DNA from: Ananas comosus
Taxonomy: Eukaryota > Streptophyta > Magnoliopsida > Poales > Bromeliaceae
Direction: 5' to 3'
Assembly: GCF_001540865.1 (NCBI RefSeq)
Contig: NC_033625.1
Coordinates: 7,583,798 to 7,647,797, forward strand
Length of the DNA stretch: 64,000 nucleotides
Of this stretch, positions 42,282 to 53,672 are shown piece after piece (the stretch's first letter is position 1; the number at the start of each line of letters is the position of its first letter). Below the pieces are notes generated by a model. The model saw only the letters and a list, made by a program, of their open reading frames with translations, was not told the origin of the DNA and ran no database searches. The position numbers and the translations under genes were made by a program.

Positions 42282-42481
42282 NGCATCATTTCCTACAACT
42301 AAATGGACACACAAAACCTAGCTACCACTAAATACTCTAATAATAAACTAACCCTTTCCCACCATTTCCACATCCCCTTCCCATCTCTCCTCCACTCATC
42401 GAACTCTCTCAACGCCCTCCAAACCCCAAAACGCAACGCATCCACGGCCCAATCGTATCTTCTAGAAGGTTCCGCAAGCTT

Positions 42482-45308
42482 CTAGAAGCAGAGGATCACC
42501 ACGGCAGAGGAGACCATGAAGCCGAACGTGCACATGAGGAAGCCGAAATGCATGGCCCAGCTCCGCTTGAACTTGCCCAAGTAGCTCTCCGGCGGCTCCT
42601 GGTACGGGATCTCAATCTCCCCCGCCATCACCGGCGGCGGCTCCCCTCCCGCTCCAAAGTTGGGGAGGGAGTACCTGTCAAACACCATTATTACGGCACC
42701 ATACTGTATTAAAGCAATACTACTCGTACACTCCAAAATAGAACATATATCTTACATCCACTCTAATTAAAAACTACTAATTTTTTACTCGTCAAATTAT
42801 TTTTTTTTTACTATAAATTATTTTAATTATTGTAAATTCTAGAATAGAAGACGTAAGATCTACACTCTCCATACTTCGGTTCTCAAACTTTCAAAATTAT
42901 TCTACGCTCTCCATACTTCAGTTCTCAAACTTTCAAAATTATTGTAATAAAATTAGACAATCTAAATTAGCTCAGTCAATATTTTCATTTCTACTAATGT
43001 GAAAGTGGTAGAGTAGGCTTGTAATTGATGATGCGACAATAATCGGAATGCCACGGTACTTCCGTATCAACATAATATTTAATCAACTATATTTGCAAAA
43101 GTTTAAAAACTTTAAGTCAAAAATTAAAAATAATTAAAGTTTCGGAACAAAGCGTCACCGTAGTTTATTAGCGTATTTTATATTAGACGCTTTCTATCGA
43201 ATATTATTTACCTACAAAGTGGTTAGTTAATACAGCACGGTGTTTTAACATTTATAATTTAAAGGCTTTTTTTTTTATGTTTGAGCTCACAATTTTNCAT
43301 TTATGTGTAAGTAGTATACACATAGATATTGAAGTGTTGGAATAGAAATGCTAACTTGGAAAATATAAGAATATGACACCAATGTAATCTCTTTTATTCT
43401 TATGTAAATGAAAGTTACACATGCTCGAAAGTCTAAATTGACTTTTCGACAGGTCGACGACGCGCTAATTACGGTAGAGGCAGTTCTAGTTCTATTTACA
43501 CTGAGACGCGCAAGATTGTTCTTGACACAGTTCGAGACGTGGATTCTAGTTGTTGACACCACTACAGGTGGGTGGTGCTATCCGAAGTCTTTGAATCACC
43601 TTTTATGTCTATGATTATTCATTGAGCATATTTATATTTGTAGTCATGCATTATAGGGTGTTTGGCATAGTGCGAGTGAAAATGTGAATTACTATCAACA
43701 GTAAGAACTTGTGAACCTTAGAATGTGGACATAGAACCTTATGAATGCATGGACTATAACAATAGTGAACTTGGTGACATTCTAACTAGAGATTTGGTTA
43801 GCATCGAGCAATAAAATTGTGAAACTAGCATAAAGATCTAGTTAGAGTTAAATTGTGGCATGACCAGTTATTGAATCCTCTAAAGGAGGATTGGATCTTA
43901 CTCACATAGTCTGTTTTTAGCTTGGTGGAGGTCGCTCCTTCCAGGCAGTGAGCTCCGGAGTTGTCACATGTTGGGCTAACGTATTTGCCCAGGACTAACG
44001 TACTTGTCCGACAGACGATCCCGTCGAGAGGTAGCTTAGGGCCCGTAAGGGATTTGGTTGGTGAGTTGTTGTTAACCAAAGGGTTAACCAGTGAATTGGG
44101 TAAATTCAGTGAAAGCATGCATGTATATTTAGGATTTCATATACATCGTTTCTTTCAGCTTGTACAGGCATTGTAGTAGTTACATATTATAGTTGGTTAC
44201 TATCTCAGTTTACTTTTATTGCCTACATATGCCTGAGTAGACTTAGTGGGTGAGTCGGCGAGGTCGACGGCGGAACCCACTGGGAACTTTCTTGTAGTTC
44301 TCACACCACTAANTTTTTTTAACTATAGAATGGTACAGTAAAGCTACCCTAAAAAATCATGTAGGACAAAGTAGAGGATACCATTTTTCTTTTAAGTAAA
44401 TTACATTTTTGGTCTCCAAACTATATATAAGACAAGTCACACATTGGTCTATATGGTCAACTAAATTAAAATGAGTAATTTGATTTCAATAATTTAAAAA
44501 ATTTGAACCGACGAATATAGAAAAACTAAGATTTGAGATGAAAAGTTGTAGCTACGATGTTTGAGGGCCGAAAGTGCAAATTTGTTCGTAATGAGCTGGA
44601 ATATTTTTAGAAGTATTAAATTTTTAACAAAATTTTAAAAATCGAATCGAATAGCAACTTGAAAATGTTACTGAGTCAAAAGTCACTTGTTCAATCACTA
44701 ACTGGTTGAACTAATGATGTAAGAATGACAAAACAAATATTNAAGAACATGTAAATAACTAAATATTCTAGTTATGTAATTCAGTTTAAAGTTTTAAATT
44801 ACAGTGAAATTTCATGTTTAGCTAGCTTTACTATCACTTGTGTTTGTTGCTTGCCATTGTGCAAGCCATGTATACTGAAATATGATCCTGAGAATTGTTT
44901 AATTTTTTTATACATGTATCCGTTGTTGTTGAGCCTTGGGCGAACAGAGGAGGTGCTGTTCGTTCGGCGTCTGTGTACGGGCCCGGATCGACCAAATTGG
45001 CGATAGCGGGACGTAACAATTAATCCATCAGCTGAAGAATACTTAAAGCCTTTAGTATCAAGTGTACCCAATGAGATCAGATTTTTTCTCATATCCGGAA
45101 CATGCCGAACCTCAGATATAGTCCTTACNTTTTTACCGTTAAATCTACTCCTCGGATCATTTTCAACTATTAGATTATACTATTCAACCAACCACCCACT
45201 CAACCCTAGGGAGCCCACATCATCCTAACCGCATATCTCTTAATCCAATGACTAAAAATCTACAAGCACCGATAACTTGGTACTTTTAAAAGCATAGGAG
45301 CTCAATTT

Positions 45309-45344
<36 letters not shown>

Positions 45345-48300
45345 TGTATATATATAATTATTTTAATTTCATATTTAATTATAAAATAATAATTTTTTAG
45401 GTTAAATTAAGTAGATATAAGTTTTCTAAATTTTAGTTTGTATAAGTTTAATCTCTTCTAACAGAAAATAAAATTATTTGATTTTAAGCCGTCAATAAAA
45501 TTTTAATATAACATGATAAAAAAAAATTCAGCCTTGATTAAGATCAGACGGATTCACTGAGTCAAACTGCCGATTCAAATAGTTTAAAACACCTTTTTAA
45601 CTTATCCAGTTCAAATCGTTGAACCTGATTACTTTATAGATAGATTAGGTCACCATTTAATATACCAATTTGGCCTGACTTTTATCTATAACTCTCTATT
45701 AATCCGCAATGCTTATGAGGTGACGTTGGCATAACCTCAATCATGTAATTTAGTGATTGGAGAAGACCTCATATTGTAGCGTCGATCCACGCTCGCCAAA
45801 ACAAAGTATATAAAACTGAGGACTCGGTACTCCTTCCAAAAGCACGAGGAGGGCAAAAGTTAGCCTCTAGGGTTTTAAATATTGGGAATTTTGGCAAGGA
45901 AAAAAAAAAAAAAAAAAAAAAAACTTAACTTTTTTTTTTTTTTCTCATAAAGTTAACATGTCTTTTCAAATTACAAAATTTTTTCTCATTAAATTCTTCC
46001 TAATTAATTTTCAATTTAATTTAATGCTGCACCTTATTTATAACTCTTATTTATGAGACCTCTCATCTTCTTAAAATTATTGCACCTTATCTATGGTTTA
46101 TGATTGAATCTCAGAGGCATTCTTATCATTTGGTAGATCCAAGTCCATGGCTTATTTCGGATTCACTCGGAGCTTTGGCAACCACTGTAGGAGGTGTAAT
46201 GTATTTATTCTCTACTTTTAATTCAGTTGTTAATTAGTAATTAGTAAGACAATTGTTATTTTTTCCTTTTGATTTTTCTTCTCTACTAATTTTATGTTAT
46301 GAGTTTAATTATAAAATATTTATTTTAACTTTTGAATTATTTTTCTCTAATTTATTATTGATTTTTTTTAGGTTAATTCCTAACGAAGCTATCATGAGGA
46401 TAAAAACAAATATAAGTGCATAAAAAAAAATCTATGTTTATACTATATTCTTTAGTGCATGTTATATTATATTTTTTCAAAGCAATTTTACAAAGTAAAA
46501 ATAAAAAATACTTAAAAGAATTCTAAAATTCAATAAAAAAGTGAAAAACACTGTAAAAATAGAGTTAAAGAAGTCCAAATTATTAGAGTTCCTAAAAAAA
46601 TAAGTTCAAGAAATACCCCTCTATTTTGTAACAAGTTTTTTATAAATATGTTCATTTGTAAATTTTCTTCCATATAAATTATTGATTTTTACAACTAAAA
46701 TTTATTAGATAAAAAAAAACAATAACTTTGAATAGGTTTTTGATAATCAAAATTTTAATTACATACTTATTGTATTTATAAGGATAATTTAAGTAGAAAG
46801 CTATCATAACCTTTTAAAATATTTAATAAAAATTTAATTTAGAGATAATTATTTTGTATGTCTCTCTAAAATTTTAATTATTTTATTTGGCTCTCTTAAA
46901 ATTTATAAAATTGTCATTCTTTATGAGTTGAGATATTAATATTAATTTTTTCACTATATATGAATCTCTCTTCATCTCCTCTTCTTTTTTGTTTTCGGAT
47001 TGGTAAGTGATAAAAAAAAAAAAATTTATTTTTGCATTGGTAAATGATAATTTCTTTTATGCACATCTTATAGTTTAATTTTTTTAAAAAAATTTTATCC
47101 GCCGCATCGCGCGGAAGTCTACGCTAGTATATATATATATTTGAAAAAAAAAGAAGAGAATTGAGTAGCTTTTCGGTCTAATGGACTAAAACAATTTTGG
47201 CCCATTGGACCAAAACCACTCCTAGGCAGACGTTGGAAGGAGATCTCCTGGGAGGAGGGCAGCCTTCTTGTCTCCCTCCCCCGGAGATCAGACCCCAGGC
47301 CTGGGGTTCCGGGCCATGCTGGCCGGTTAATACGGCCCAAGCAGACCGTGCCGGGCCACCGGCCTTTTCTCGGCACAGCACAGTCGAAATCCATTTCGGG
47401 TCGTGTCGTGCACCCTTAGGGAGAGGTGATTGATCATCATTGGTGATACTTTTGTTTTACACTGCTCCTTACATTTATTAACTAGGGTCAATTGCTTATA
47501 TACTTTTTAAAATTTCTCAACTGTCTGATTTACCTTTTCTAGAAAGCTAATATTAAAAATATTTTTTTAACATTCCAAATTATTTTAAATATACCCTAGA
47601 GTTAAATTCTGGCAACCATCATTATTTTTGTAAAATTATTATTTTGCCCTTTCAAATATACTCTTCTGCAGTTCTACTATCACCAACTTTTCTTATTTGC
47701 CCTTAAGTTGTAGGCAAAAAAAGTATTTTAATTTTTTGTATTTTCAAATATACTCTTCTACAATCACCAACTTTTTAAGGGTAAAAGAGATATTTTGATT
47801 TCTTTGGTCCATTTGCATAAAAATTCATAAGTTTTCAGCTTTTGCAAATAATTTTGCATATTCAAGCCAAATTTTCAACAAACTAATCAAAATACCCTTA
47901 TTTCCTTCTCTCTCTTCTTTTTTTTTTTTTTTTTTTTCNTGCTTGGCTTAATTAGAACGTGGCATCTTAATTTGGTCGCGGCGTCATTAACTTGGCTGTA
48001 GCATGTATATATAATACATGTCTCCTAATTAGAGTCTAATTCTAATTCAATTAGAATTATACTCCTAATTATAATCCATATATGCCAAATTAAATCTAAA
48101 TTATATATAATCCTAATTAGATTAGTATTTAACTCCAATTTAGATAACTACAAATCTAAACCAAATATAACATATTATTCGGTATAGGATGGGAGTGGAA
48201 AAAAAAAATTGTTGAAAGTGTAAACGGCAAATCATTCATGGCTATCTAGAGAATTCCATCAATTTTCTATACAGATGTGAGAACTTAGATTTTTTTTCTG

Positions 48301-50173
48301 TATAAATTATATCTTTTTAAATATTATCATGTGTATTTTACATTTAAAACTGTCCGTTAAATCTCAGCAAAAAATAATTTAAAATAAGAGTTTTATATGC
48401 TTATTACTTTTCACTTAAAGTGAATAGTAACTCATATTTTTGGAAGAGGCCATTAAGTGTAGAGGGCTTCTGTTGCGTATCGGATTTTATTTCGGGTGAT
48501 CCAATAGCTCGTTTTCGATGGCTCGACTGTGCTGGAGCAATGGCACCGGCGGATTTTACAGCCGATGTACGGTTTTCGAGATATATGGCTTTTATCGCAG
48601 ATAGGGCAATTTATACACGGTGTTTTTATTTTTTAAACACAATGGCACTTTGTTTTGCGAGAAAACCTTCGGGCAGAGACTTTTCTACTAGAGAACATTA
48701 TTGGAGAGGGATTTGGGACCGCAAAATTCATGATTTGGGGATTTTGGGGTGGTTTGTCAAGTTTTAATACATACTAGTGAAGGCCCGCGCTACGCGACGG
48801 AAAATTTATGTAAAATGATGAATCTGTTAAATGGCATGCCAGATTATGCCATATAGGTCAAAGAATGAATAGACTGGTTCGAGAAGGCCTTTTGGGGTCT
48901 CTCGCCAAAGTTGACCTATCTGTGTGCGAGCCTTGTCTGGCTGGGAAGGCATGTAGAAAGCCTTTCGGTAAGACTACTCGTGCCTCTCATTCTTTAGAGC
49001 TAATCCATTCAGACATTTGTGGGCCAATGAATGTGAGGGCCCGACATGGTGCTTGCTATTTTCTCACATTCATTGATGATTATTCCCGTTATGGATATGT
49101 GTATTTGCTTTCTCGCCGATCTGAAGCTTTAGATTGCTTCAAGCGCTTTGTTGCGAAGGCTGAGAATCAAATAGAAAGAAGTGTAAAGGTGCTTCGCACT
49201 GACTGAGGTCGTGAGTACTTGTCTGATCAGTTCAAGACTTACTGTGAGCAAAAGGGCATTAATAGATAGCTCACTATTCCTGATACTTCGCAACAAAATG
49301 GTGTTGCAGAGCGAAGGAATCGTACTCTATTAGACATNCATTGGTAAATGATAATTTCTTTTATGCACATCTTATAGTTTAATTTTTTTAAAAAAATTTT
49401 ATCCGCCGCATCGCGCGGAAGTCTACGCTAGTAAATCATTAGTCCTCGATGCTTATTATGAGTTTTTCACCCCTGGATCATGTAATTTAGTGATTGGAGA
49501 GGACCTCTATTGTGCGTGATCCAGCTGCCAAAACAAATTAATAGGACTGAGGACTCGGTACTGCTTCCAAAAGCACGAGGAGGGCTGAATTTAGCCTCTA
49601 GTGTTTTAAATATTGGGCATTTTGGGAAGGAAAAAAGAAAAAAAGAAAAAAAAAAGAAAAAAAGAAGAAAAAAAGAAGAAAGAAACATTAAAGCAGTAGT
49701 TGTAGTACTAGGAGTAGTAGTTAGTACCTGGCCTTGATGTGCTTGAGGCGGTCGGTGGCGAGGGCGAGGGTGAGCTTGTGGCAGCGGCGCTGGTAGCGGA
49801 AGCCGTTGATGCAGCGGAGGTGGTGCGCCACCGCCGCGTAGACGGCGGCGTGCCCCAGCGTCAGCAGCCCCACCGGCGCCCACACGTGCCGGCACGCCAT
49901 CCGCCCCCCACCCCCACCCCCACCCCCACCCCAGCTGACGGACGCCACCGCCAGGAAGACGAAGAAGCCCACGAGCAGCCGCCACAGCTCCTGCTTCTGC
50001 GCGTCCACCGCCCGCTTCTTCTCCAGCGTCTTCTCGAAGTGCAGCTGGATTATCCCGTTCAGCGACTGCACCGCCGCCTCCCAGCTCAGCACCATCCCCC
50101 CCGCCGCCGCCGCCGCCGACTCTTCTCCTCCGCCGCATCCGTACGCCCGCGCCCCCGCCCCCGCCTCCGCCAT
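42482..50173 (-). CDS. Three-segment membrane protein of unknown function, 2 exons, 7-kb intron
   Basis: Exon 1 is 50173-49728 and exon 2 is 42674-42482; the intron is GT...AG and the codon AG|G (Arg149) spans it. The product has 212 residues. Residues 1-30 are Ala/Gly-rich; a likely amphipathic, charged stretch follows (31-63). Predicted membrane segments are 64-81, 97-118 and about 187-211, and nine glycines (82-90) lie between the first two. The C terminus ends directly after the last segment. The ATG lies in GATCCATGG, a good start context, and a (GA)n tract sits about 30 bp upstream in the leader. Exon 1 is extremely GC-rich. I do not recognise the family and give no function. Pairing of the two exons rests on matching splice sites and phase, and the intron crosses five N joins, so the 7-kb distance is less certain than the gene itself. 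Confidence 0.82.
42675..43399 (-). other. Intron part: AT-rich DNA
   Basis: Intron sequence next to exon 2 with two similar pieces (CTCCATACTTC near 42870 and 42910). The N at 43297 lies in it. No other feature seen. Confidence 0.4.
43400..44312 (+). mobile_element. Fragment of a gypsy-type LTR related to family A
   Basis: The region ends with the double hairpin at 44245-44304 and the phrase GTAGTTCTCACACCA found in the other LTRs. Upstream sequence (GACACCACTACAGGTGGGTG and the following block) is not clearly matched elsewhere in the window. It is cut by the N at 44313. It lies in the intron of the membrane-protein gene. Confidence 0.55.
44245..44304 (+). other. Conserved LTR double hairpin, intron copy
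   Basis: AGTGGGT (44245-44251) pairs with ACCCACT (44275-44281). GAACT (44284-44288) pairs with AGTTC (44296-44300), differing from the ACTACT/AGTAGT pair but still complementary. Confidence 0.6.
44314..45128. other. Intron part: AT-rich DNA
   Basis: Between the Ns at 44313 and 45129, with another N at 44742. The 97-codon minus ORF near 44799-45092 carries no domain I can name; a stretch like [13 protein letters not shown] resembles a copia pre-integrase region and may be a retroelement scrap. Confidence 0.35.
45130..45300. mobile_element. MITE of family X, copy 4 (left end lost at N join)
   Basis: It shares CAACCAACCACCCACTCAAC and the CATCATCCTAACCGCATATC block with copy 1 at 1136. A (TA)n tract with TATG interruptions follows (45308-45355). 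Confidence 0.6.
45735..45925. repeat. Dispersed repeat with A-rich end, copy 1
   Basis: It is similar to 49465-49690 in the same orientation, sharing ATGTAATTTAGTGATTGGAG, CTTCCAAAAGCACGAGGAGG and GTTTTAAATATTGGG. Both copies end in a long A-rich tract. It could be an LTR fragment or a retroposed repeat; both copies lie in the same intron. Confidence 0.65.
45926..47127 (+). mobile_element. Helitron-like element, 3' end at 47127
   Basis: The AT-rich sequence ends with a GC-rich hairpin CCGCCGCATCGCGCGG, nine bases, then CTAG followed by T. This is the hallmark arrangement of a Helitron 3' end. The last 94 bp are identical to 49339-49431. The 5' end is not identified, so the left boundary is arbitrary. 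Confidence 0.55.
47128..47467. other. Intron part: GC-rich block
   Basis: Positions 47215-47420 are rich in GGCC, CCGG and GGAG words and can fold extensively. ORFs on both strands arise from composition; no domain. Origin unknown. Confidence 0.4.
47468..47830. mobile_element. Partial MITE related to the one at 32831-33345
   Basis: It shares GGTCAATTGCTTATATACT, GAAAGCTAATATT, the ATATACCC-type words and TTGCCCTTAAGTT with the intron 6 element. The right terminus is missing. Confidence 0.6.
47831..48269. other. Intron part: AT-rich DNA
   Basis: No feature beyond a T-tract at the N (47939) and a run of TTAGAATTATACTCCTAATT-like words at 48010-48130. Confidence 0.4.
48270..48770 (+). mobile_element. 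5' fragment of an LTR of the 3473-7841 family
   Basis: It is similar to about 3473-3880: a TGTGAGAACTTAGATTTTTT start, then TTCACTTAAAGTGAATAGTA, GATCCAATAGCTCGTTTT and CGGTTTTCGAGA. The 115-codon ORF is LTR sequence. A Helitron-like start follows. Confidence 0.65.
48773..49431 (+). mobile_element. Helitron-like ends enclosing a copia integrase fragment
   Basis: The left end ACTAGTGAAGGCCCGCGC resembles 20471. The right end is the hairpin-CTAG terminus identical to 47127. The fragment inside reads as copia integrase. The N at 49338 lies between the fragment and the right end, so it is not certain that both ends belong to one element. Confidence 0.4.
48831..49337 (+). pseudogene. Copia pre-integrase and integrase core fragment
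   Basis: From WHARLCHIG through CEPCLAGK it has the HHCC zinc-binding layout of the pre-integrase domain. HSDICGPM and [12 protein letters not shown] belong to the integrase core, followed by the region before the catalytic glutamate ([15 protein letters not shown]). In-frame stops at 49204 (TGA) and 49267 (TAG) break it. Neither gag nor RT is attached. Confidence 0.85.
49465..49690. repeat. Dispersed repeat with A-rich end, copy 2
   Basis: See the copy at 45735. Here it ends in a 50-bp A/G-rich tract about 40 bp from the exon 1 splice donor of the membrane-protein gene. Confidence 0.65.
49903..49935 (-). other. G-quadruplex motif in exon 1 of the membrane-protein gene
   Basis: The coding strand has five runs of four to six G separated by single T. 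It encodes the nine-glycine linker between membrane segments 1 and 2. Confidence 0.75.
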
Positions 50174-50196
50174 GGATCCCGGCGACGCGACCTCCT

Positions 50197-50201
<5 letters not shown>

Positions 50202-50234
<33 letters not shown>
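50202..50234. repeat. (CT)n microsatellite in the 5' leader of the membrane-protein gene
   Basis: About 16 CT units, reading (GA)n in the gene's sense, end some 30 bp before its ATG. GA repeats in plant leaders can bind BPC-type factors; whether this one does is unknown. Confidence 0.8.
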
Positions 50235-50235
<1 letters not shown>

Positions 50236-50722
50236 GGGATTATTGGCTATTTGTTTGGATGTGGGAAAGGGGAGAGGGGATTAAATGCGCTTCGGGATTC
50301 GAGCGAGAGCGGAGGGGGAGGTGGTGGCCGTGGCGTCAGGCGTGGTGGGGACTCTTTTTACGATTCCAAATTTGAATATTTACGAGGGTAACATTGTACA
50401 CATGGGTTCAAATTTTTTTCATAAATAATTCTATCAATTTTTATAATTATAAAAAAAAAATTTATAAAAATTAATTATAAAAATAAGTCTCTATTATGTT
50501 AAAATCGAAACGGCGAAAAATAGATCCAGAAAAATAACTTAATGCAAGAAAAAAAAAAATAAGAAAAGAACACACCGATATTTACGTGGTTCGGCCAACG
50601 GCCTACGTCCACGGGCGAAGACGGAGCAAATACTTTATTAATGTCAAAAAGGCGGAATACAAGAAAATCTCTTAAAGACCAAAACTTCATTAGATCCGAA
50701 ACGCCGCAACAAGAAACTCCAA
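50235..50722. other. Upstream region of the membrane-protein gene, then LTR scrap
   Basis: 50235-50380 is GC-rich and probably holds the promoter. The stretch 50578-50632 contains TTACGTGGTTCGGCCAACGG and CCTACGTCCACGGG, a block commonly seen in plant copia LTRs. The sequence ends at the N (50723). Confidence 0.45.
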
Positions 50723-50723
50723 N

Positions 50724-52637
50724 TATGTGATGTATGGTGAACACCCAGATGGTGGTATGACCGAGATTGAGTCTCGTGATGTGGAATTCCTAGAAGGGGA
50801 TTTTCCAAGCATTGGTGAAATGCGAAGAGACGTCGGATTGTATGAATTACAGGACGACGCTACCCTATCTGCGGTTGAGGGTGATCAATCACTTCCCGAA
50901 GTCGCTGAAGGAAGTGGTAGCGATCCTCCGGCTACTGGGAGTGCTTCTTTGAGTGAGAGCATACCCTTGGAAGTCGGCAGATTAGACCCTCCATTACGCA
51001 GAAGTGAACGTGGACATATTCCCCGTCGACATTTTGAGATCGAAGGGGATATTTTCATGTGCACTCCGCTCGATGATGATGAACCTGCTTCTTATAAAGA
51101 AGTATTGCAGACGTCAGCTTGCAGTGAGTGGATGGCTGCTATGAAAGATGAGATGGACTCCATGAGCAAGAACCAAGTATGGGAATTGGTTAACCTTCCG
51201 CCTGGGCGCAAGTCTATTGGAAATAAATGGGTTTTAAAAATTAAGCGCAATGCGGATGGATCAATCGATAAATACAAGGCTCGGCTCGTGGCTAAGGGCT
51301 ACACTCAGAGGCAAGGGGTAGATTACAACGAGACGTTTGCTCCCGTTGTGTGATTTGCCTCTATTCGTTTGATTCTAGCCTTAGTGGCACATCTAGATTT
51401 GGAATTGTTCCAAATGGATGTCAAGACAGCTTTTCTCAATGGAGAATTGGCGGAGGAGATCTATATGGATCAACCTGAGGGTTTTGTACTCAAAGGTCAA
51501 GAAGACAAAGTTTGTCGTCTTAAAAGATCCATTTACGGTCTTAAGCAGTCGTCGAGACAGTGGTATTTCAGGTTTCATGAAGCCATCACCTCTATCGGTA
51601 TGTCCATGATAGAGGAGGACCACTATATATATGTCAAGAAGACAGAGAACGGAATTTTATTTCTCTCTCTATACGTCGACGATATACTATTGGCTGGAAA
51701 TGACATGGAGTTAATCAATACCACTAAGGAGTGGTTGTCTCTCAATTTTGAAATGAAAGACATGGGTGAGGCGAACTATGTGCTTGGAGTGAAGGTCATC
51801 CGTGATCGCTCTAGAAAGCTTCTTGATTTGTCTCAAGAAACTTATATTAAAAAGATTCTAGAGCGTTTTAGGATGCATCATTGCAAACCCGTTGACACTC
51901 CAGTGGAAAAGAATCACACTCCGAGTCTTGATAAGTGCCCTAAAACGGATAAAGAAAAGGAGCAAATAAGGGTTCCTTATGCAAGTGCAATTGGCAGTTT
52001 GTTGTACGTTATGATGTGTACTCGACCTGACATTTGCTTTGCTGTTAGCTTGGTAAGTCGTTACCAGAGCAACCCCTATTCATTGGCAAGCGGTCAAGAG
52101 AATCCTTCGATATTTAAAAGAATCAGTGATCTCGTTCTCTGTTTTCAAGGTGGGGACTTGAGATTGAAAGGATATAGTGATGCTGATTGGGGCGGTGATA
52201 GAGATGAGTGCAGGTCCACTTCAGGCTATGTGTTTATACTTGGAGGTGGTGCAATTTCCTGGTGCAGTAAGAAGCAGAGCTGTATTGCCTTGTCAACCAT
52301 GGAAGCGGAGTACGTTGCTTGTTCAGCGGCCGTTCAGGAGGCTGTTTGGCTGAGGAGATTTCTCCAACACCTCGACATCGTGACTCGAGCAAATGAACCT
52401 GTTGAGATGTTCTTTGATAACATGGCTGCCCTGGAGTATGTGAAAGATCCAAAGTATCATGGCAGGACCAAGCATATTAATATCCGTTTTCACTACATTC
52501 GAGAGATGATCAGGCTAGGCGAGGTCATTCTTAGACACATCTCCACCACTAGGATGGTGGCTGATCCGTTGACCAAGCCGATAGCTAGGGATATGTTCCA
52601 GACCCATGTTAGGAGTTTGGGTCTTCGTAGGTTTTGA
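50724..52637 (+). pseudogene. Copia polyprotein fragment: reverse transcriptase and RNase H
   Basis: After an acidic linker (50730-51070), the copia-type RT starts near 51100 (EWMAAMKDEM, NKWVLKIKRN, KARLVAKGY) and includes QMDVKTAFLNG and the catalytic YVDD (51672-51683). RNase H follows (GYSDADWGGD, STMEAEYVA, NMAALEYV). A TGA at 51351-51353 interrupts the frame after FAPVV, where the family usually has arginine (CGA to TGA). Around 52070-52125 the translation leaves the family consensus and returns, and another frame of that stretch fits better, so a pair of compensating shifts is likely. Gag, protease and integrase are absent because the N at 50723 cuts the 5' side. Confidence 0.92.
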
Positions 52638-53660
52638 TATGGACATTATTTTGTATCTTACGCTTTATTAATGAAAATATATTTTTCTCCTTTTAATGAG
52701 ATAGCGTAATTGATATTAGTAGGCACATATTCGTTAAGTCACCAGGCTCAGATCAGCCCACTCACACGGGTGATCGCCCTAGCACCTAAGTGGTGAGCAG
52801 GATGAGACTAGATAATCATATTAAACTTGAGTAGTTGTAATATGATTATTTTGTTCATATATGTTATGAATGAAGTGTTGATATAATTTAAAGTCGCCTT
52901 AATTAGTTTAAGATGAGACTCTAAAGAGTCGGATATGAAAGTTTTAGTGAAATATCATATTGAGCCTGTATAGTAGCCGAACTTAAATGCTCAGGTTAGA
53001 GAGATAACTTGAGTTGTGGTGGTTAGATACCTTAGTGGTACCTAGACCAAGGTTCGTATGGCGTTTTTTAGAGCGTGACATGACCGGAGCTCCGCCATAG
53101 CATACATATCATACTGTATGTGCATGTCGACTAGTTAGTAGAGTGACATAAGTTTTTCCCTCCATGTCACTGTGTGAGCACTAATCTTTTTTGTGCCCTC
53201 GACTTAGAACTACGTTATGAAGTGGAGGTCCAAAGTAACTAACTTAGCATGTATCTCATGGTCATGAGAAAATACGATCTCGTGGAGCATGTCTAGTAAA
53301 GTGCTTGGACCAATACAGATTAACGTGAGGGGGTGAGGAAGATGTTTCGATAACACACCACTTAAGTCTTGTAACTCATTGCCCGAGCGGTTATCTCGGT
53401 TATGTTACTTGAGATAATCATGAGTACGAAAAATAACGGTGGGGTCGAGCCCTGTTATTATAGGAGAGGGACTTTGTGATGCTTGATCCGGTGTGTGTTG
53501 AAACATCTAGGGCATAGACGAATTAAGTCAGTGATGTGCTATGTTAGTTGGATGGTGACTTAATATAGCACTCCTGCATGTGTTTCTTTTCGTCAGGTCG
53601 CACGCTCCATTACCCGTACGAAGAGATGAATGAATAAGAGAGAATTGGCCAATGTGGCCA
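52638..53660 (+). other. Non-coding stretch between copia pol and its 3' LTR
   Basis: About 1 kb without a meaningful ORF. It is longer than the short spacer usual between pol and the polypurine tract in copia elements. I see no env-like frame in it. Confidence 0.6.
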
Positions 53661-53672
53661 AGTGGGAGATTG
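53661..53672 (+). other. Polypurine tract of the copia element
   Basis: CAAGTGGGAGAT directly precedes the LTR start TGTAGCC at 53673. Confidence 0.75.

Noticed and set aside
47119..47433. ORFs of 67-91 codons in the GC-rich intron block
   Set aside because: Open in three frames through composition; no domain and located inside an intron.
49467..50138. 223-codon minus-strand ORF overlapping the membrane-protein exon
   Set aside because: Different frame from the 150-codon frame that has the start context, membrane segments and matching splice sites. It is very Gly/Ala/Pro-rich and continues into an A-rich repeat.
49739..50236. 165-codon plus-strand ORF
   Set aside because: Antisense of the GC-rich exon; His/Pro/Arg-rich composition only.
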